From Clostridia bacterium (GTDB lineage: Bacteria > Bacillota > Clostridia > Oscillospirales > Acutalibacteraceae), in contig JAFWYP010000054.1 of the NCBI GenBank assembly GCA_017517665.1, positions 1 to 64,000 on the forward strand: 64,000 nucleotides of DNA, given 5' to 3'. The notes under the pieces are model-generated. The model did not search any database. It was not told where the DNA came from and saw only the letters and a list, made by a program, of their open reading frames with translations. The translations under genes and the position numbers were made by a program. Shown piece by piece: positions 45,819 to 54,733 of this stretch. Position 1 is the stretch's first letter. The number at the start of each line of letters is the position of its first letter.

Positions 45819-48800
45819 ATGTCCAAAATGAAAAAGGTCATCAGCCTTGTGCTTTGTATCGCAATGCTTGCAGGTACATTCACATTCCTCGGCGACCTCG
45901 TTGCTCCTTCAGCATCAGCTGCAGGCACAACAAACGTAGCAAAATATGCAGACCTCGATAAAGAATACGACAAGTTCGTATACGTTGGTATCGACGTTAT
46001 CGAAGTTGCAAACGGCGAACTGACTGACGGTTATGTTCAGCCCGGTGACTGGCTTGAATATCAAATGACAGTTCTCTCTGATATGTACATCGGTACATCA
46101 TATCCTCACCTTGTTTATACCAAGGATTTCTTCGATGTTCGTGTAGTAACAAGCAAGAATAAACCTTCTCATGACAATTACACAAACAACGACTACGAAG
46201 GAAACAAGAAATTTACAGACGGTACTCTCATGAACCCCGACCATCCTTATGCAGCTCCTAACGTTAAAACATATCACATCCTTACAGCTCTTCCCGCAAC
46301 AAAGATTGCAACACAGATGGGCTACTGTGAAGTTGATGCTGACACATTTGCAAACTGGGATCTTGTTAAGTCAAATGTTGGTATCACATCATCTGCATGG
46401 AACCACAACTTCCCCATGACAGAAGATACATGGTGGACTTGCTGGTACGTAAGAGTTAAGGACGGTCTTGCAGATGGTACAAAGGGTTACTCATTCTCAC
46501 CCGAATCAATCTGGAAGCACAACATTAACCCCGATACAGGTAAGGGCGATACAAGAAGACTTGCAGACGTATTCACAGCTGATACAGAAGGAACAGCAGG
46601 TTCTTCATTGACACTTTCAAACAGATATACTGTTGTTCAGCATGTTCTTCTTGACGATACATATCACACCTTCGAAATCGGCACGGGTGAAGTTGTTGAG
46701 AAGAAGGCAGTTACATTCCAGAAGGTTGACGGCACTGTAATCGAATCGGGCGAATACGCAGAAGGCGAAACAGTTGAAGTTCCCGAAGTTGACGGTCTTG
46801 TTGCATGGACAGAATCAACAAAGGCAGTTGAGCTTGGTGAAAGCTTCACAATGGGCCAGAAGGCTCTCACTTATGTGGCAGTTCTTGATACAGACGAATT
46901 TAATGTTACAATCAACCTTGTTGACGGTACATATGCAGACGATGCAGCACTTCCCGAAGGCGTGGAAGTAGTTGACGGCAAGCTTATCATCAAGGCAGGC
47001 TTCGGCGAAACAGTCGACCTCTCAAATATTCCTCTTCCCGAAAAGGAAGGCTTCGCAGGTGCATGGGACCCCGCAAGCGTTAAGGTTGAAAGCACAAGAG
47101 GTGCAAACGCTTCCGTTAAGTGGACAAAAGAAACATACAGTGCAAAGTTCTATCTTGACAAGGAAGCTTATGAAGGCGGCGAAGCTTCGATAAAGGATAT
47201 TACATTTACCTACGGTACTGCAATTCCTTTTACAAATGTTACTGTTGACAACCTCAAGAACGATGAGAAGTTTGTTAACTGGATTGACGCTGAAACAGGC
47301 GAACCCGCTGACACAACATCAACAACATATGCAGAAAACAAGAGCTTCTATGCTGCATGGACAAATTACGACAGCACATTGACCGTTTGGGGCCGTGACT
47401 ATGAAAACGGCGGCTGGAAGGCTCTCTCAACCCTTTACGGTGACACAGGCTCAACTGTTGCAATCAGCAAGATTAAGGCTCTCGTAACCGAAGAAAACTA
47501 CGGTTCGGCAAACATTGAATATTCACTTGCAGGCTCAGAAAGCACATACAGCGAAGAAACTGCAATCAGAAGCGATATCACACTTGCAAAAAAAGGTAAC
47601 AACGATATCTATCTCTTCACTAAGGTAAGATTTGATGTTACATTCAAGACTCCCGTATTTGATGAAGAAGGCTTCATCACGGAAGACCTCAATTCAGAAG
47701 TTAAGTCATTCACATCCGACGCAACAAGCGAAGACGGATACGCAGCAGCAAAAGCATATGCACCCGCTCCCGAAGCAACACACACAGGCTATAAGTTTGT
47801 ATGCTGGACTGACGAAGAAGGCAATGAATATCCTGCAGGTAACATTGCTCTTGACTACGCAAACGGTGCAGAATACACCTACATTGCAAAATATGAAGAA
47901 GTAGTTTATACAATTGAATTTGCTGTTAACTCCGCCGCAGACATTAAGGAAATCATCAGCGTTGAAGGCACATTCAAGCTTGGTGACACATTCACACTTT
48001 CCGAAGCAGAAATCTATAAGCTCAACAGCGATGGCGAAAAGGTTGAAGCAATCCTTCCCGAAATCGGTGTTGATAATGCTGAACAGGTTGGCGGTCCTTA
48101 CATGGGCGTTGACGGTTATAAGTTCGCAGGCTGGAAGGTTGGTACAAGAACAGACCAGCTTTCAGATTATGATATCACAAAGGAAGTTACTCTTACTCCC
48201 GCAGTTATCGCTCAGACAACTATCAGCGACAAGATTGTTATTAAGGGTGTCTGGGAAGCTCTTGAATATGAATTCGTTGCATACTACGCTGACACAATCG
48301 GCGAAGACGGCAAGCCCGTATACAAGGCAATGGATGCTGTTATGATTAAGACAGGCACAAACCTTGATGCAACATATGCAGCAGCTCAGGAAGTTGTTAA
48401 TGCAAACCTTCCCGAAGGCAGAAAATTCCAGTTCTGGAAGCTTGAAGACGGCAGCACTAAGCCTAACAAGATGACTGCAGGCAAGCTTGAAGTTTACGCA
48501 ACATATGTCGGAAGCTCACTTTCACTTTATGTTGACTATAACAACGGCACAGACGAAGTTCCCGTTGAGCTTGAAAAATCAATGTCGGCTAACAAGCAGA
48601 TCGGCAGATATCTCTTTGTTGGTGTTGACGTTGAAAACGACATGATTGAAGGCGAATCCGGCTCCATCGCTCAGATGGTCAGAGCTTTGACAATTACAGA
48701 AGCAAATCACCCCGGAACAACTTATGAACTTGTTGGTTGGGACATCTACTATGTTGAAAACGAAGCAGATGTTTACGACACAACCAAGTGGAAGTCAGGT

Positions 48801-49172
48801 ATCAGCGATATCGAAGGCTCAACAATTGCTAAGTATACTCTTATCTTCCAGGCTAAGTGGATAGCTCACAAGGACTTCCTCTTCAGAGTTTACAACACAG
48901 ACGGTGTTCTCCGCAGCGCTATGGATAAGAAGTTCAATAAATACTTCTGGTATATGGATAAGCCCGTAGAAAAAGATAAGGCACATCCTCTCAACGCTCT
49001 TCCTGACAGACTTATCATCATCGGCTTCCTTCCCAAGATTGAATCCGGATTTGCTATCAGAATTCAGCCTCTCACAATTTCAAAGGCATGGCTCAACCCT
49101 GCAAACTGGGGCGCACTTATTGAAGCACTTATTAACGGTATTAAAACAGGCTTCGGTGGCGAACTCTGGTAA
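45819..49172 (+). CDS. Large secreted surface protein with InlB-like repeats
   Basis: 1117 residues. A signal peptide (about 1-34, ending PSASAAG) is followed by a unique domain (about 35-285). Then comes a train of beta-grasp modules of the Listeria-Bacteroides InlB B-repeat kind, marked by endings such as KFVNWIDAETGEPAD, YKFVCWTDEEGNEYPAG, YKFAGWKVGT and KFQFWKLEDGSTKPNKM, with Y-x-A/V-K/Y strands between. The last 130 residues lack repeats and end KAWLNPANWGALIEALINGI with no LPXTG motif. RBS AAAGGAGG. Likely an abundant extracellular or cell-wall protein; ligand unknown. Confidence 0.85.
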   Translation: MSKMKKVISLVLCIAMLAGTFTFLGDLVAPSASAAGTTNVAKYADLDKEYDKFVYVGIDVIEVANGELTDGYVQPGDWLEYQMTVLSDMYIGTSYPHLVYTKDFFDVRVVTSKNKPSHDNYTNNDYEGNKKFTDGTLMNPDHPYAAPNVKTYHILTALPATKIATQMGYCEVDADTFANWDLVKSNVGITSSAWNHNFPMTEDTWWTCWYVRVKDGLADGTKGYSFSPESIWKHNINPDTGKGDTRRLADVFTADTEGTAGSSLTLSNRYTVVQHVLLDDTYHTFEIGTGEVVEKKAVTFQKVDGTVIESGEYAEGETVEVPEVDGLVAWTESTKAVELGESFTMGQKALTYVAVLDTDEFNVTINLVDGTYADDAALPEGVEVVDGKLIIKAGFGETVDLSNIPLPEKEGFAGAWDPASVKVESTRGANASVKWTKETYSAKFYLDKEAYEGGEASIKDITFTYGTAIPFTNVTVDNLKNDEKFVNWIDAETGEPADTTSTTYAENKSFYAAWTNYDSTLTVWGRDYENGGWKALSTLYGDTGSTVAISKIKALVTEENYGSANIEYSLAGSESTYSEETAIRSDITLAKKGNNDIYLFTKVRFDVTFKTPVFDEEGFITEDLNSEVKSFTSDATSEDGYAAAKAYAPAPEATHTGYKFVCWTDEEGNEYPAGNIALDYANGAEYTYIAKYEEVVYTIEFAVNSAADIKEIISVEGTFKLGDTFTLSEAEIYKLNSDGEKVEAILPEIGVDNAEQVGGPYMGVDGYKFAGWKVGTRTDQLSDYDITKEVTLTPAVIAQTTISDKIVIKGVWEALEYEFVAYYADTIGEDGKPVYKAMDAVMIKTGTNLDATYAAAQEVVNANLPEGRKFQFWKLEDGSTKPNKMTAGKLEVYATYVGSSLSLYVDYNNGTDEVPVELEKSMSANKQIGRYLFVGVDVENDMIEGESGSIAQMVRALTITEANHPGTTYELVGWDIYYVENEADVYDTTKWKSGISDIEGSTIAKYTLIFQAKWIAHKDFLFRVYNTDGVLRSAMDKKFNKYFWYMDKPVEKDKAHPLNALPDRLIIIGFLPKIESGFAIRIQPLTISKAWLNPANWGALIEALINGIKTGFGGELW

Positions 49173-49203
49173 TTAGCAAATAAAAGCGCATAAACAAAAT
49201 AAT

Positions 49204-49236
49204 GCTCCCCTGCGTGAAAACGCAGGGGAGTTTTTA
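49204..49236. terminator. Bidirectional terminator
   Basis: An 11-bp perfect stem (49205-49215 with 49220-49230), loop GAAA, then TTTTT. It also abuts the end of the convergent small lipoprotein gene. Confidence 0.9.
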
Positions 49237-49452
49237 CATTGTTGTGTTGTTGTCTGTTATATTTCCCGACATATCGGGCATCATATCTGTCATATTGTCA
49301 GCAAGTGTTGAAAGTTCGTTTTCAAGCTCGGTAAGCATGGGCGTGTTATCTGTTGTGTCGGTAACTTTTCCGCCCTCGGCACCTTTACAGCCTGCAAAAG
49401 CAAAGGCGATGAGAAGCAGTGCGGCAGAAAGAGCGAGTGTTATTTTTTTCAT
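49234..49452 (-). CDS. Small lipoprotein
   Basis: 72 residues. The signal ends AFAFAGC, a good lipobox with the Cys near residue 21. The rest is acidic and Met/Thr/Asn-rich (LTELENELSTLADNMTDMMP), probably a helix plus a disordered end. Function unknown. The ATG has AGGAG 9 bases upstream. Too short to assign further. Confidence 0.75.
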   Translation of the reverse strand: MKKITLALSAALLLIAFAFAGCKGAEGGKVTDTTDNTPMLTELENELSTLADNMTDMMPDMSGNITDNNTTM

Positions 49453-49515
49453 ATAAATTACTCCTTGTTGCAAATATAATTTGATATTATTATTGCCTGT
49501 CAGGAGCAGGATATA

Positions 49516-49546
49516 CAAAAAACGGACTGTCCGCAGACAGTCCGTT
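49516..49546 (-). terminator. Terminator of the gltX-glnS operon
   Basis: An 11-bp perfect stem (49521-49531 with 49536-49546), loop of 4 bases, followed on the minus strand by TTTTTTGTAT. Confidence 0.9.
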
Positions 49547-49554
49547 ATGTAATA

Positions 49555-50202
49555 TTATTTACTTTTTTTCTTTGCTTTTTCAGAAAGCTTTTCTTCCTTG
49601 GGTTCACCGATTTCAACGATGTAGAAAGCAGCGGTCCATATGAGAATTGCAATGAAAACGATTATCATTCCGTTATGGAATCCGGCAAAGCACAGAGTAT
49701 CAACAGAAACCATGTTTCCGAGAAGCGACATTATCCAGCCTGAGGAGAATAATTCGATAACACTGATTGTTCCGTCAAGAAGAGGTGCAGCAGCCGAATT
49801 GAAGCAGATATTCATTGCGATTACCGAAACGATACCGATAACAGAACTGATTATAACGGGAATTCTTCTGTTGCTGAAAATCGACCAGAAAATGATGAAA
49901 ACAGCGGCGATTATTGCGATTGCAAAAGTGACTGCAACAGCGATAAGCTGTCCTTTTACAGGGTCAAGAGCTTCGGGGAAGGTGAATGACGAACCGGGTG
50001 ATTTTATCTGGTCATAGCTGAATCCGAAAAGTCTGTCGCTGCCTGTAAAGAAGCCGATAATCTGCTTTAATGTAAAGGTCTCTTCAACTCCCGCATCAAC
50101 AATGGATGTTGAAAGTCTCAGAATAACAAATTCAAGCAGAAGCGCTACGGGGAAGATTGCTGCCGCAAGAAGCGCGTTGACAATGCGATATAAATATTTC
50201 AT
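49555..50202 (-). CDS. Four-TM membrane protein of unknown function
   Basis: 215 residues. Hydrophobic segments: an N-terminal one (IVNALLAAAIFPVALLLEFV), one near 85-110, one near 115-135 and one near 175-200. The first loop of about 55 residues (AGVEETFTLKQIIGFFTGSD) is probably outside. The tail is highly charged (EPKEEKLSEKAKKKSK) and cytoplasmic. Not recognised. The gene follows glnS by 30 bases and is likely co-transcribed, but no functional link is evident. RBS AAAGGA. Confidence 0.75.
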   Translation of the reverse strand: MKYLYRIVNALLAAAIFPVALLLEFVILRLSTSIVDAGVEETFTLKQIIGFFTGSDRLFGFSYDQIKSPGSSFTFPEALDPVKGQLIAVAVTFAIAIIAAVFIIFWSIFSNRRIPVIISSVIGIVSVIAMNICFNSAAAPLLDGTISVIELFSSGWIMSLLGNMVSVDTLCFAGFHNGMIIVFIAILIWTAAFYIVEIGEPKEEKLSEKAKKKSK

Positions 50203-50232
50203 TGTGAAAATCCTTTCTTCTTTTATCCTTGA

Positions 50233-51888
50233 TTATTTCCAGGACGTGTTGAGAGCAACGGTGCGGTTGAACACAAGCTTTTCATCGGTTGAATTTTTGT
50301 CAACGCAGAAATAACCCTGACGCATGAACTGGAAGGTATCGCCGCATTTTGCGTCCTTGATACCGCCTTCAACAAGGCATCCTTCAAGAATTTCAAGTGA
50401 GTTGGGATTAAGATGGTTGAGATAGTTTTCCTTGCCGTCTGCCATGGGGTTTTCGGCACTGAAAAGACGGTCATAAAGACGGATTTCGCAGGGAACGCTG
50501 TCCGAAGCACTTACCCAGTGGATTGTTCCCTTAACCTTTCTGCCGTCGGGGGCATCGCCACCCTTTGTTGCAGGGTCGTAGGTACAGTGCAGGCAGGTGA
50601 TTTCGCCGTTTTCATCGGTTTCCCAGCTGTTGCAGGTCACGAGATATGCGCTCTTGAGGCGAACTTCGTTGCCGGGATAAAGTCTGAAATATTTTTTGGG
50701 AGGTTCAACCATGAAGTCGTCACGCTCAACGAATATTTCTCTTGAGAAGTGAACTGTTCTCATGCCGAGTTCGGGTTTAAGCGGATTTACTTCAACCTCG
50801 ATTGCCTCGCTCTGTCCTTCGGGATAGTTGTCAATGATAACCTTGAGAGGACGGAGAACAGCCATTGCACGGGGAGCGTTTTCGTTGAGATTATCTCTTA
50901 CGCAGGCTTCGAGCAGACCGTAGTCAACAACGCTGTCTGCCTTTGAAACGCCGATACGGTTTATGAAATCGCGGATTGCCGCTGAGGGATAGCCTCTTCT
51001 TCTCATGCCGCTGAGAGTAATCATTCTGGGGTCGTCCCAGCCGTCAACGGTGCCGTTCTGTACCATTGCAAGATTGTATCTCTTGCTTGTTACGCAGTAG
51101 TTGAGGTTAAGACGTGCAAATTCAATCTGTCTGGGAGGTTCTTCAAAACCGATTTCCTTAACAAACCAGTCATAGAGAGGTCTGTGGTTTTCAAATTCAA
51201 GTGAGCAGAGCGAGTAGGTAACGCCTTCAACGGCATCCGAAAGGGGATGAGCGAAGTCATACATGGGATATACGCACCACTTGTCGCCTGTCTGATGATG
51301 ATGAACATGAGCGATTCTGTAGATAACGGGGTCACGCATATTGATGTTGGGCGAAGCCATATCAATCTTTGCGCGCAGAGTTCTTTCGCCGTCTGCAAAT
51401 TCGCCTGCAGTCATTCTTGCAAAAGGGTCAAGATTTTCTTCAATTGAACGGTCACGGTAGGGGCTGTTCTTGCCGGGTTCGGTGAGAGTGCCTCTGTATT
51501 CTCTGATTTCATCGGCAGAAAGGTCGCATACATATGCCTTGCCCTTCTTGATGAGCTTGATTGCGCAGTCATAAATGAAATCAAAGTAGCTTGATGCATA
51601 GAGAACCTTGTTCCACTTAAAGCCGAGCCATTCGATATCCGCTTTGATAGCGTCAACATATTCAACGTCCTCTTTTGAGGGGTTGGTGTCATCAAGACGG
51701 AGGTTGCACAGACCACCGTATTTTTCAGCTGTTGCAAAGTCGATGCAGATAGCCTTTGCGTGACCGATGTGAAGATAGCCGTTGGGTTCGGGCGGGAAAC
51801 GGGTCTGAATTCTGGTGTTCACGCCGTTCGCAAGGTCTTCGTCTATAAAATCGTATATAAAATTTGAAGAGGTATTGATTTCGTCCAT
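50233..51888 (-). CDS. glnS: Glutaminyl-tRNA synthetase
   Basis: 551 residues. Charges tRNA-Gln directly. [20 protein letters not shown] is the HIGH motif and region. [20 protein letters not shown] and [18 protein letters not shown] are GlnRS-type. The second signature is CVTSKRYN (SKR kept). The ATG was chosen with GAAAGGA 9 bases upstream; a TTG 18 bases earlier is in the site. It follows gltX by 18 bases. Many Clostridia lack GlnRS and use GatCAB, so its presence is a notable trait. Confidence 0.97.
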   Translation of the reverse strand: MDEINTSSNFIYDFIDEDLANGVNTRIQTRFPPEPNGYLHIGHAKAICIDFATAEKYGGLCNLRLDDTNPSKEDVEYVDAIKADIEWLGFKWNKVLYASSYFDFIYDCAIKLIKKGKAYVCDLSADEIREYRGTLTEPGKNSPYRDRSIEENLDPFARMTAGEFADGERTLRAKIDMASPNINMRDPVIYRIAHVHHHQTGDKWCVYPMYDFAHPLSDAVEGVTYSLCSLEFENHRPLYDWFVKEIGFEEPPRQIEFARLNLNYCVTSKRYNLAMVQNGTVDGWDDPRMITLSGMRRRGYPSAAIRDFINRIGVSKADSVVDYGLLEACVRDNLNENAPRAMAVLRPLKVIIDNYPEGQSEAIEVEVNPLKPELGMRTVHFSREIFVERDDFMVEPPKKYFRLYPGNEVRLKSAYLVTCNSWETDENGEITCLHCTYDPATKGGDAPDGRKVKGTIHWVSASDSVPCEIRLYDRLFSAENPMADGKENYLNHLNPNSLEILEGCLVEGGIKDAKCGDTFQFMRQGYFCVDKNSTDEKLVFNRTVALNTSWK

Positions 51889-51906
51889 TGTTGTGTGTCC
51901 TTTCAA

Positions 51907-53565
51907 TTATAAATTGCTTGCTGCATCCGCAAGTCTTGCTTTGATTTCATCCTCGCCTAAAAGCTGCATGATTGAGTAAAGGTCGGGAGTGTTCTTTCTC
52001 GATGTGAGAGCAATGCGGATAACTGTTGAGATATCGCCGACGTGACCCTTGAATGCTTCGGGATTTTTCTTGTATTCCTTAACGTTGGGAGTGAAGCCGA
52101 GAGGCTCGCACATCTCCTTGATTTTTGTGAACCACATATCCTTATCATCTGCAAGGGAGAAGGTTTCGGCGTATTTTGCAATGATTGCCGCAACATCTTC
52201 CTTTGAAATGTTTTCGGGCATTGTGTAATCGGGCTGATAGAGTGGTTTATAGAAATATGAAACATAGTCCCTGACTTCGTTCCATTTTGCTATGTCCTTA
52301 CGGGGTTTGGGATTTTCTCTGTCGATATTCACAACTGCGGTTGAGAATTCGGGGTCAGCGGTGAAAATCTCATAAAAATCAGTGTCATAAGCCTTTGCCC
52401 ATTCGGCAACGTTATCGTAAACCTGCTTTGCAGTCATAACGGAAATAACGTTTTTGGAAACGTCATTGAGCTTAACAAGGTCGAAAAGGCAGCCGCTTGA
52501 ACTCATCTTCTTGAGGTTGAAGGGGAATTTATCAATGCTTTCCTTGGGATTTGCTCTGCGCCAGTCCTCAAAGTTCGAGTTGAGAAGAGTGAGAAGATAT
52601 TCAAGCACGCTTTCCTTGGGGAAGCCTTGCTCGAAGAAGTAGCTTACTGCAGCCTCGGGGTCTTTTCTCTTTGAAAGCTTGCGCTTGTCGCCCGTTTCCT
52701 CGTCAATTTTCATAACCTGAGGAGTATGTGCAAATTTCGGTGCTTTATATCCGCAGACGCGGAAAAGCTCTATGTGTTTGGGAACGGAGGAAATCCATTC
52801 CTCGCCTCTGATAACATGAGTTGTTCTCATAAAATGGTCGTCGCAGGCATGAGCAAAATGATATGTGGGAATGCCGTCAGATTTGAGAAGAACTTCGTCG
52901 ATAATGTTTTCGGGCATTTCAATTTTGCCTCTGATAACATCCTCAAAAACGATTTTCTTGTTTTCGCTTCCGCTTGAACGCAGACGAAGCACCCAGGGCT
53001 TACCGTCTGCTATGTTCTTTTCGATTTCTTCAAAGGTGAGGTCACGGCATTTTGCCCATTTGCCGAAGTAACCCCAGATAAGTGCATCGCCCTGTTCCTG
53101 TTCCTTGCGAAGCTCGGAAAGCTCGTCCGCTGTGCAGAAGCAGGGATAAGCAGCGCCTTTTTCAACAAGGCTCTTTGCAATTGTCTGATAAATCTCGGCT
53201 CTCTTGCTCTGGGTATAAGGACCGTAAGCACCTTTTTCCGTGCCGTAGCCGGTAACACCTTCGGTGAATTCAACTCCGAAGTAGTTAAAGCCTTCGATAA
53301 TAGCCGAAACACCGTCGTCAATCTCACGCTTTTTATCGGTATCTTCAATTCTTAAAAATGAAACGCCGTTTGTAGTCTGTGCGGTGAGCACATCAACAAG
53401 TGCGCTGAAAAGACCGCCGATGTGGAGATAACCCGTGGGTGATGGTGCGAATCTCGCAACTCTTGCGCCTTCGGGAAGATTTCTTTCGGGATAAAGATTT
53501 TCAAAATAATCAGGCGTTTTATCAATGTGCGGAAAAAGAAGCTCCGCTAATTTTTTATTATCCAA
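51907..53565 (-). CDS. gltX: Glutamyl-tRNA synthetase
   Basis: 552 residues, somewhat longer than the common 480. RFAPSPTGYLHIGGLFSALV carries the HIGH motif, CDDHFMRTTHVIRGEEWISS follows, and KRKLSKRKDPEAAVSYFFEQ carries the KMSKS-type signature (KLSKR). Start is TTG with GGAGAG 7 bases upstream. It heads the gltX-glnS-membrane protein operon. No T-box leader is present; the leader is under about 90 bases. Confidence 0.96.
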   Translation of the reverse strand: MDNKKLAELLFPHIDKTPDYFENLYPERNLPEGARVARFAPSPTGYLHIGGLFSALVDVLTAQTTNGVSFLRIEDTDKKREIDDGVSAIIEGFNYFGVEFTEGVTGYGTEKGAYGPYTQSKRAEIYQTIAKSLVEKGAAYPCFCTADELSELRKEQEQGDALIWGYFGKWAKCRDLTFEEIEKNIADGKPWVLRLRSSGSENKKIVFEDVIRGKIEMPENIIDEVLLKSDGIPTYHFAHACDDHFMRTTHVIRGEEWISSVPKHIELFRVCGYKAPKFAHTPQVMKIDEETGDKRKLSKRKDPEAAVSYFFEQGFPKESVLEYLLTLLNSNFEDWRRANPKESIDKFPFNLKKMSSSGCLFDLVKLNDVSKNVISVMTAKQVYDNVAEWAKAYDTDFYEIFTADPEFSTAVVNIDRENPKPRKDIAKWNEVRDYVSYFYKPLYQPDYTMPENISKEDVAAIIAKYAETFSLADDKDMWFTKIKEMCEPLGFTPNVKEYKKNPEAFKGHVGDISTVIRIALTSRKNTPDLYSIMQLLGEDEIKARLADAASNL

Positions 53566-53745
53566 AACAACACTCTCCTATTATAATTTCACTTATACCT
53601 TATTATTATTACAGAAAACTCCGCAAGTATCAAGAGGAAATTTTAATTTTTTGCATATAAATATCCGTTTTTTTCGTCTTGCGGAATAGCACGGATATTT
53701 TTTGCCAAAAATACGAGTGAAAATATAAGTGAAAAGGAGCTTAAA

Positions 53746-54438
53746 ATGAAAAGAAAAATCAGAAAATCACCCAATATCTATCTTGCGCTTTTTGCGTGTC
53801 TTATTGCAATCGGTGCGGGTGTTGTTGCAACGGTCAGGGAGAATACCTCGGGCACGGTTGAGAATGATGACTTCACGCGCATGACCGTTGAATGGCAAAT
53901 CGAAGAAACAAGCGTACCGCTGACATTTGATGTAAACATCGGAGTCAGCGGCATTGCGGATGAGCGTGTATTCATACCCGAAACAACTGTTCCAATCGAA
54001 GAAAATAAGCCGTTTTCGTGCAGCTTTGCCATGCCTATGGGCACGGATATAATCAAGGATTACAGTGGCGGCGAAATGGTTTATTCAAAAACGATGGGGG
54101 ACTGGAGAGTTCATAACGGTGTTGATTTTTCGGGCAGTGCAGGTAACGAGGTTGTTGCGGTTGCCGACGGAAAGATAATCAAGGTTCACGATGACGGATT
54201 CTGGGGCACTGTTGTTGAAATCGACCACGGAAACGGCATGATTGCAAGATACTGCGGGATAAGGAAAGAGAGCTGTCTTGCGGAGGGAACAGAGGTTAAA
54301 ATGCGCGACAGAATCGGCTCGCTCGGTCATATTCCCGTTGAAATCGGCGAAGAAGACCATCTTCACCTTGAAATCCTGATTGACGGTGAATATGTTGACC
54401 CTCTGAAAGCATTGAATAAAGTCAAGGATGAGATTTAG
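53746..54438 (+). CDS. SpoIIQ-like M23 peptidase-domain protein
   Basis: 230 residues. One N-terminal membrane helix (about 11-29) places the rest outside. The C-terminal LytM/M23 domain has the zinc ligands HNGVDFSG (H-x3-D) and HLHLEI (H-x-H), so a full catalytic set is retained. FAMPMGTDIIKDYSGGEMVY before it is typical of SpoIIQ-like proteins that in Clostridia act in the engulfment zipper and channel with SpoIIIAH. A general cell-wall hydrolase is the alternative. RBS AAAAGGAG. Confidence 0.85.
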   Translation: MKRKIRKSPNIYLALFACLIAIGAGVVATVRENTSGTVENDDFTRMTVEWQIEETSVPLTFDVNIGVSGIADERVFIPETTVPIEENKPFSCSFAMPMGTDIIKDYSGGEMVYSKTMGDWRVHNGVDFSGSAGNEVVAVADGKIIKVHDDGFWGTVVEIDHGNGMIARYCGIRKESCLAEGTEVKMRDRIGSLGHIPVEIGEEDHLHLEILIDGEYVDPLKALNKVKDEI

Positions 54439-54443
54439 TAATT

Positions 54444-54640
54444 ATAAAACGGTTATAGGCGAAGCCTATCCTTAACATTCCGCAAGGAATATATCACTTT
54501 TGCAAAAAATATCATATTGCGAAGCAATATATCACACGCCGTAAGGCGCATATCACAAACGAAGTTTATATATGATGGCGGATGCATGTGTCTGCCCGGC
54601 TCCCCATGGGCAAAATGCCACCGTCTGACGCATCCGCCTT
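54444..54640. repeat. Train of mini-hairpins with spacer ATATCAC, plus a large hairpin
   Basis: About 120 bases hold six small stem-loops in a row: ATAGGC-GAA-GCCTAT, ATTCC-GCAA-GGAAT, TTTTGCAAAA, ATTGC-GAA-GCAAT, CGCC-GTAA-GGCG and AAAC-GAA-GTTT. Most are separated by ATATCAC or ATATCA. A long hairpin follows with arms GGCGGATGC (54577-54585) and GCATCCGCC (54630-54638). No coding frame. It looks like a small structured repeat or non-autonomous element between the M23 gene and a convergent gene. Confidence 0.6.
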
Positions 54641-54701
54641 GTTTTCGGAAGTATACACTCCCATTTCATACTATGCGGATAAGTCATGAAGTGATTAAAA
54701 T

Positions 54702-54731
54702 AACCCGAAACAGTTTTCTGTTCCGGGTGTT
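54702..54731 (-). terminator. Terminator of the alpha/beta hydrolase gene
   Basis: Arms ACCCGAAACAG and CTGTTCCGGGT (one mismatch), loop TTTT. On the minus strand it lies just past the stop and is followed by TATTTTAATC. Confidence 0.75.
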
Positions 54732-54733
54732 AA

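Noticed and set aside
51907-53620. A T-box leader for the gltX-glnS or leuS genes
   Set aside because: The upstream gap is too short and lacks the T-box sequence and a terminator-antiterminator pair.
53658-53705. Hairpin ATATCCGT/ACGGATAT before the SpoIIQ-like gene as a terminator or sporulation sigma-factor site
   Set aside because: The loop is over 20 bases and no clear sigma-F or sigma-G boxes are seen.
54444-54640. The hairpin train as a CRISPR array
   Set aside because: The stems differ in sequence and there are no equal-length unique spacers between identical repeats. No cas gene is in the window.
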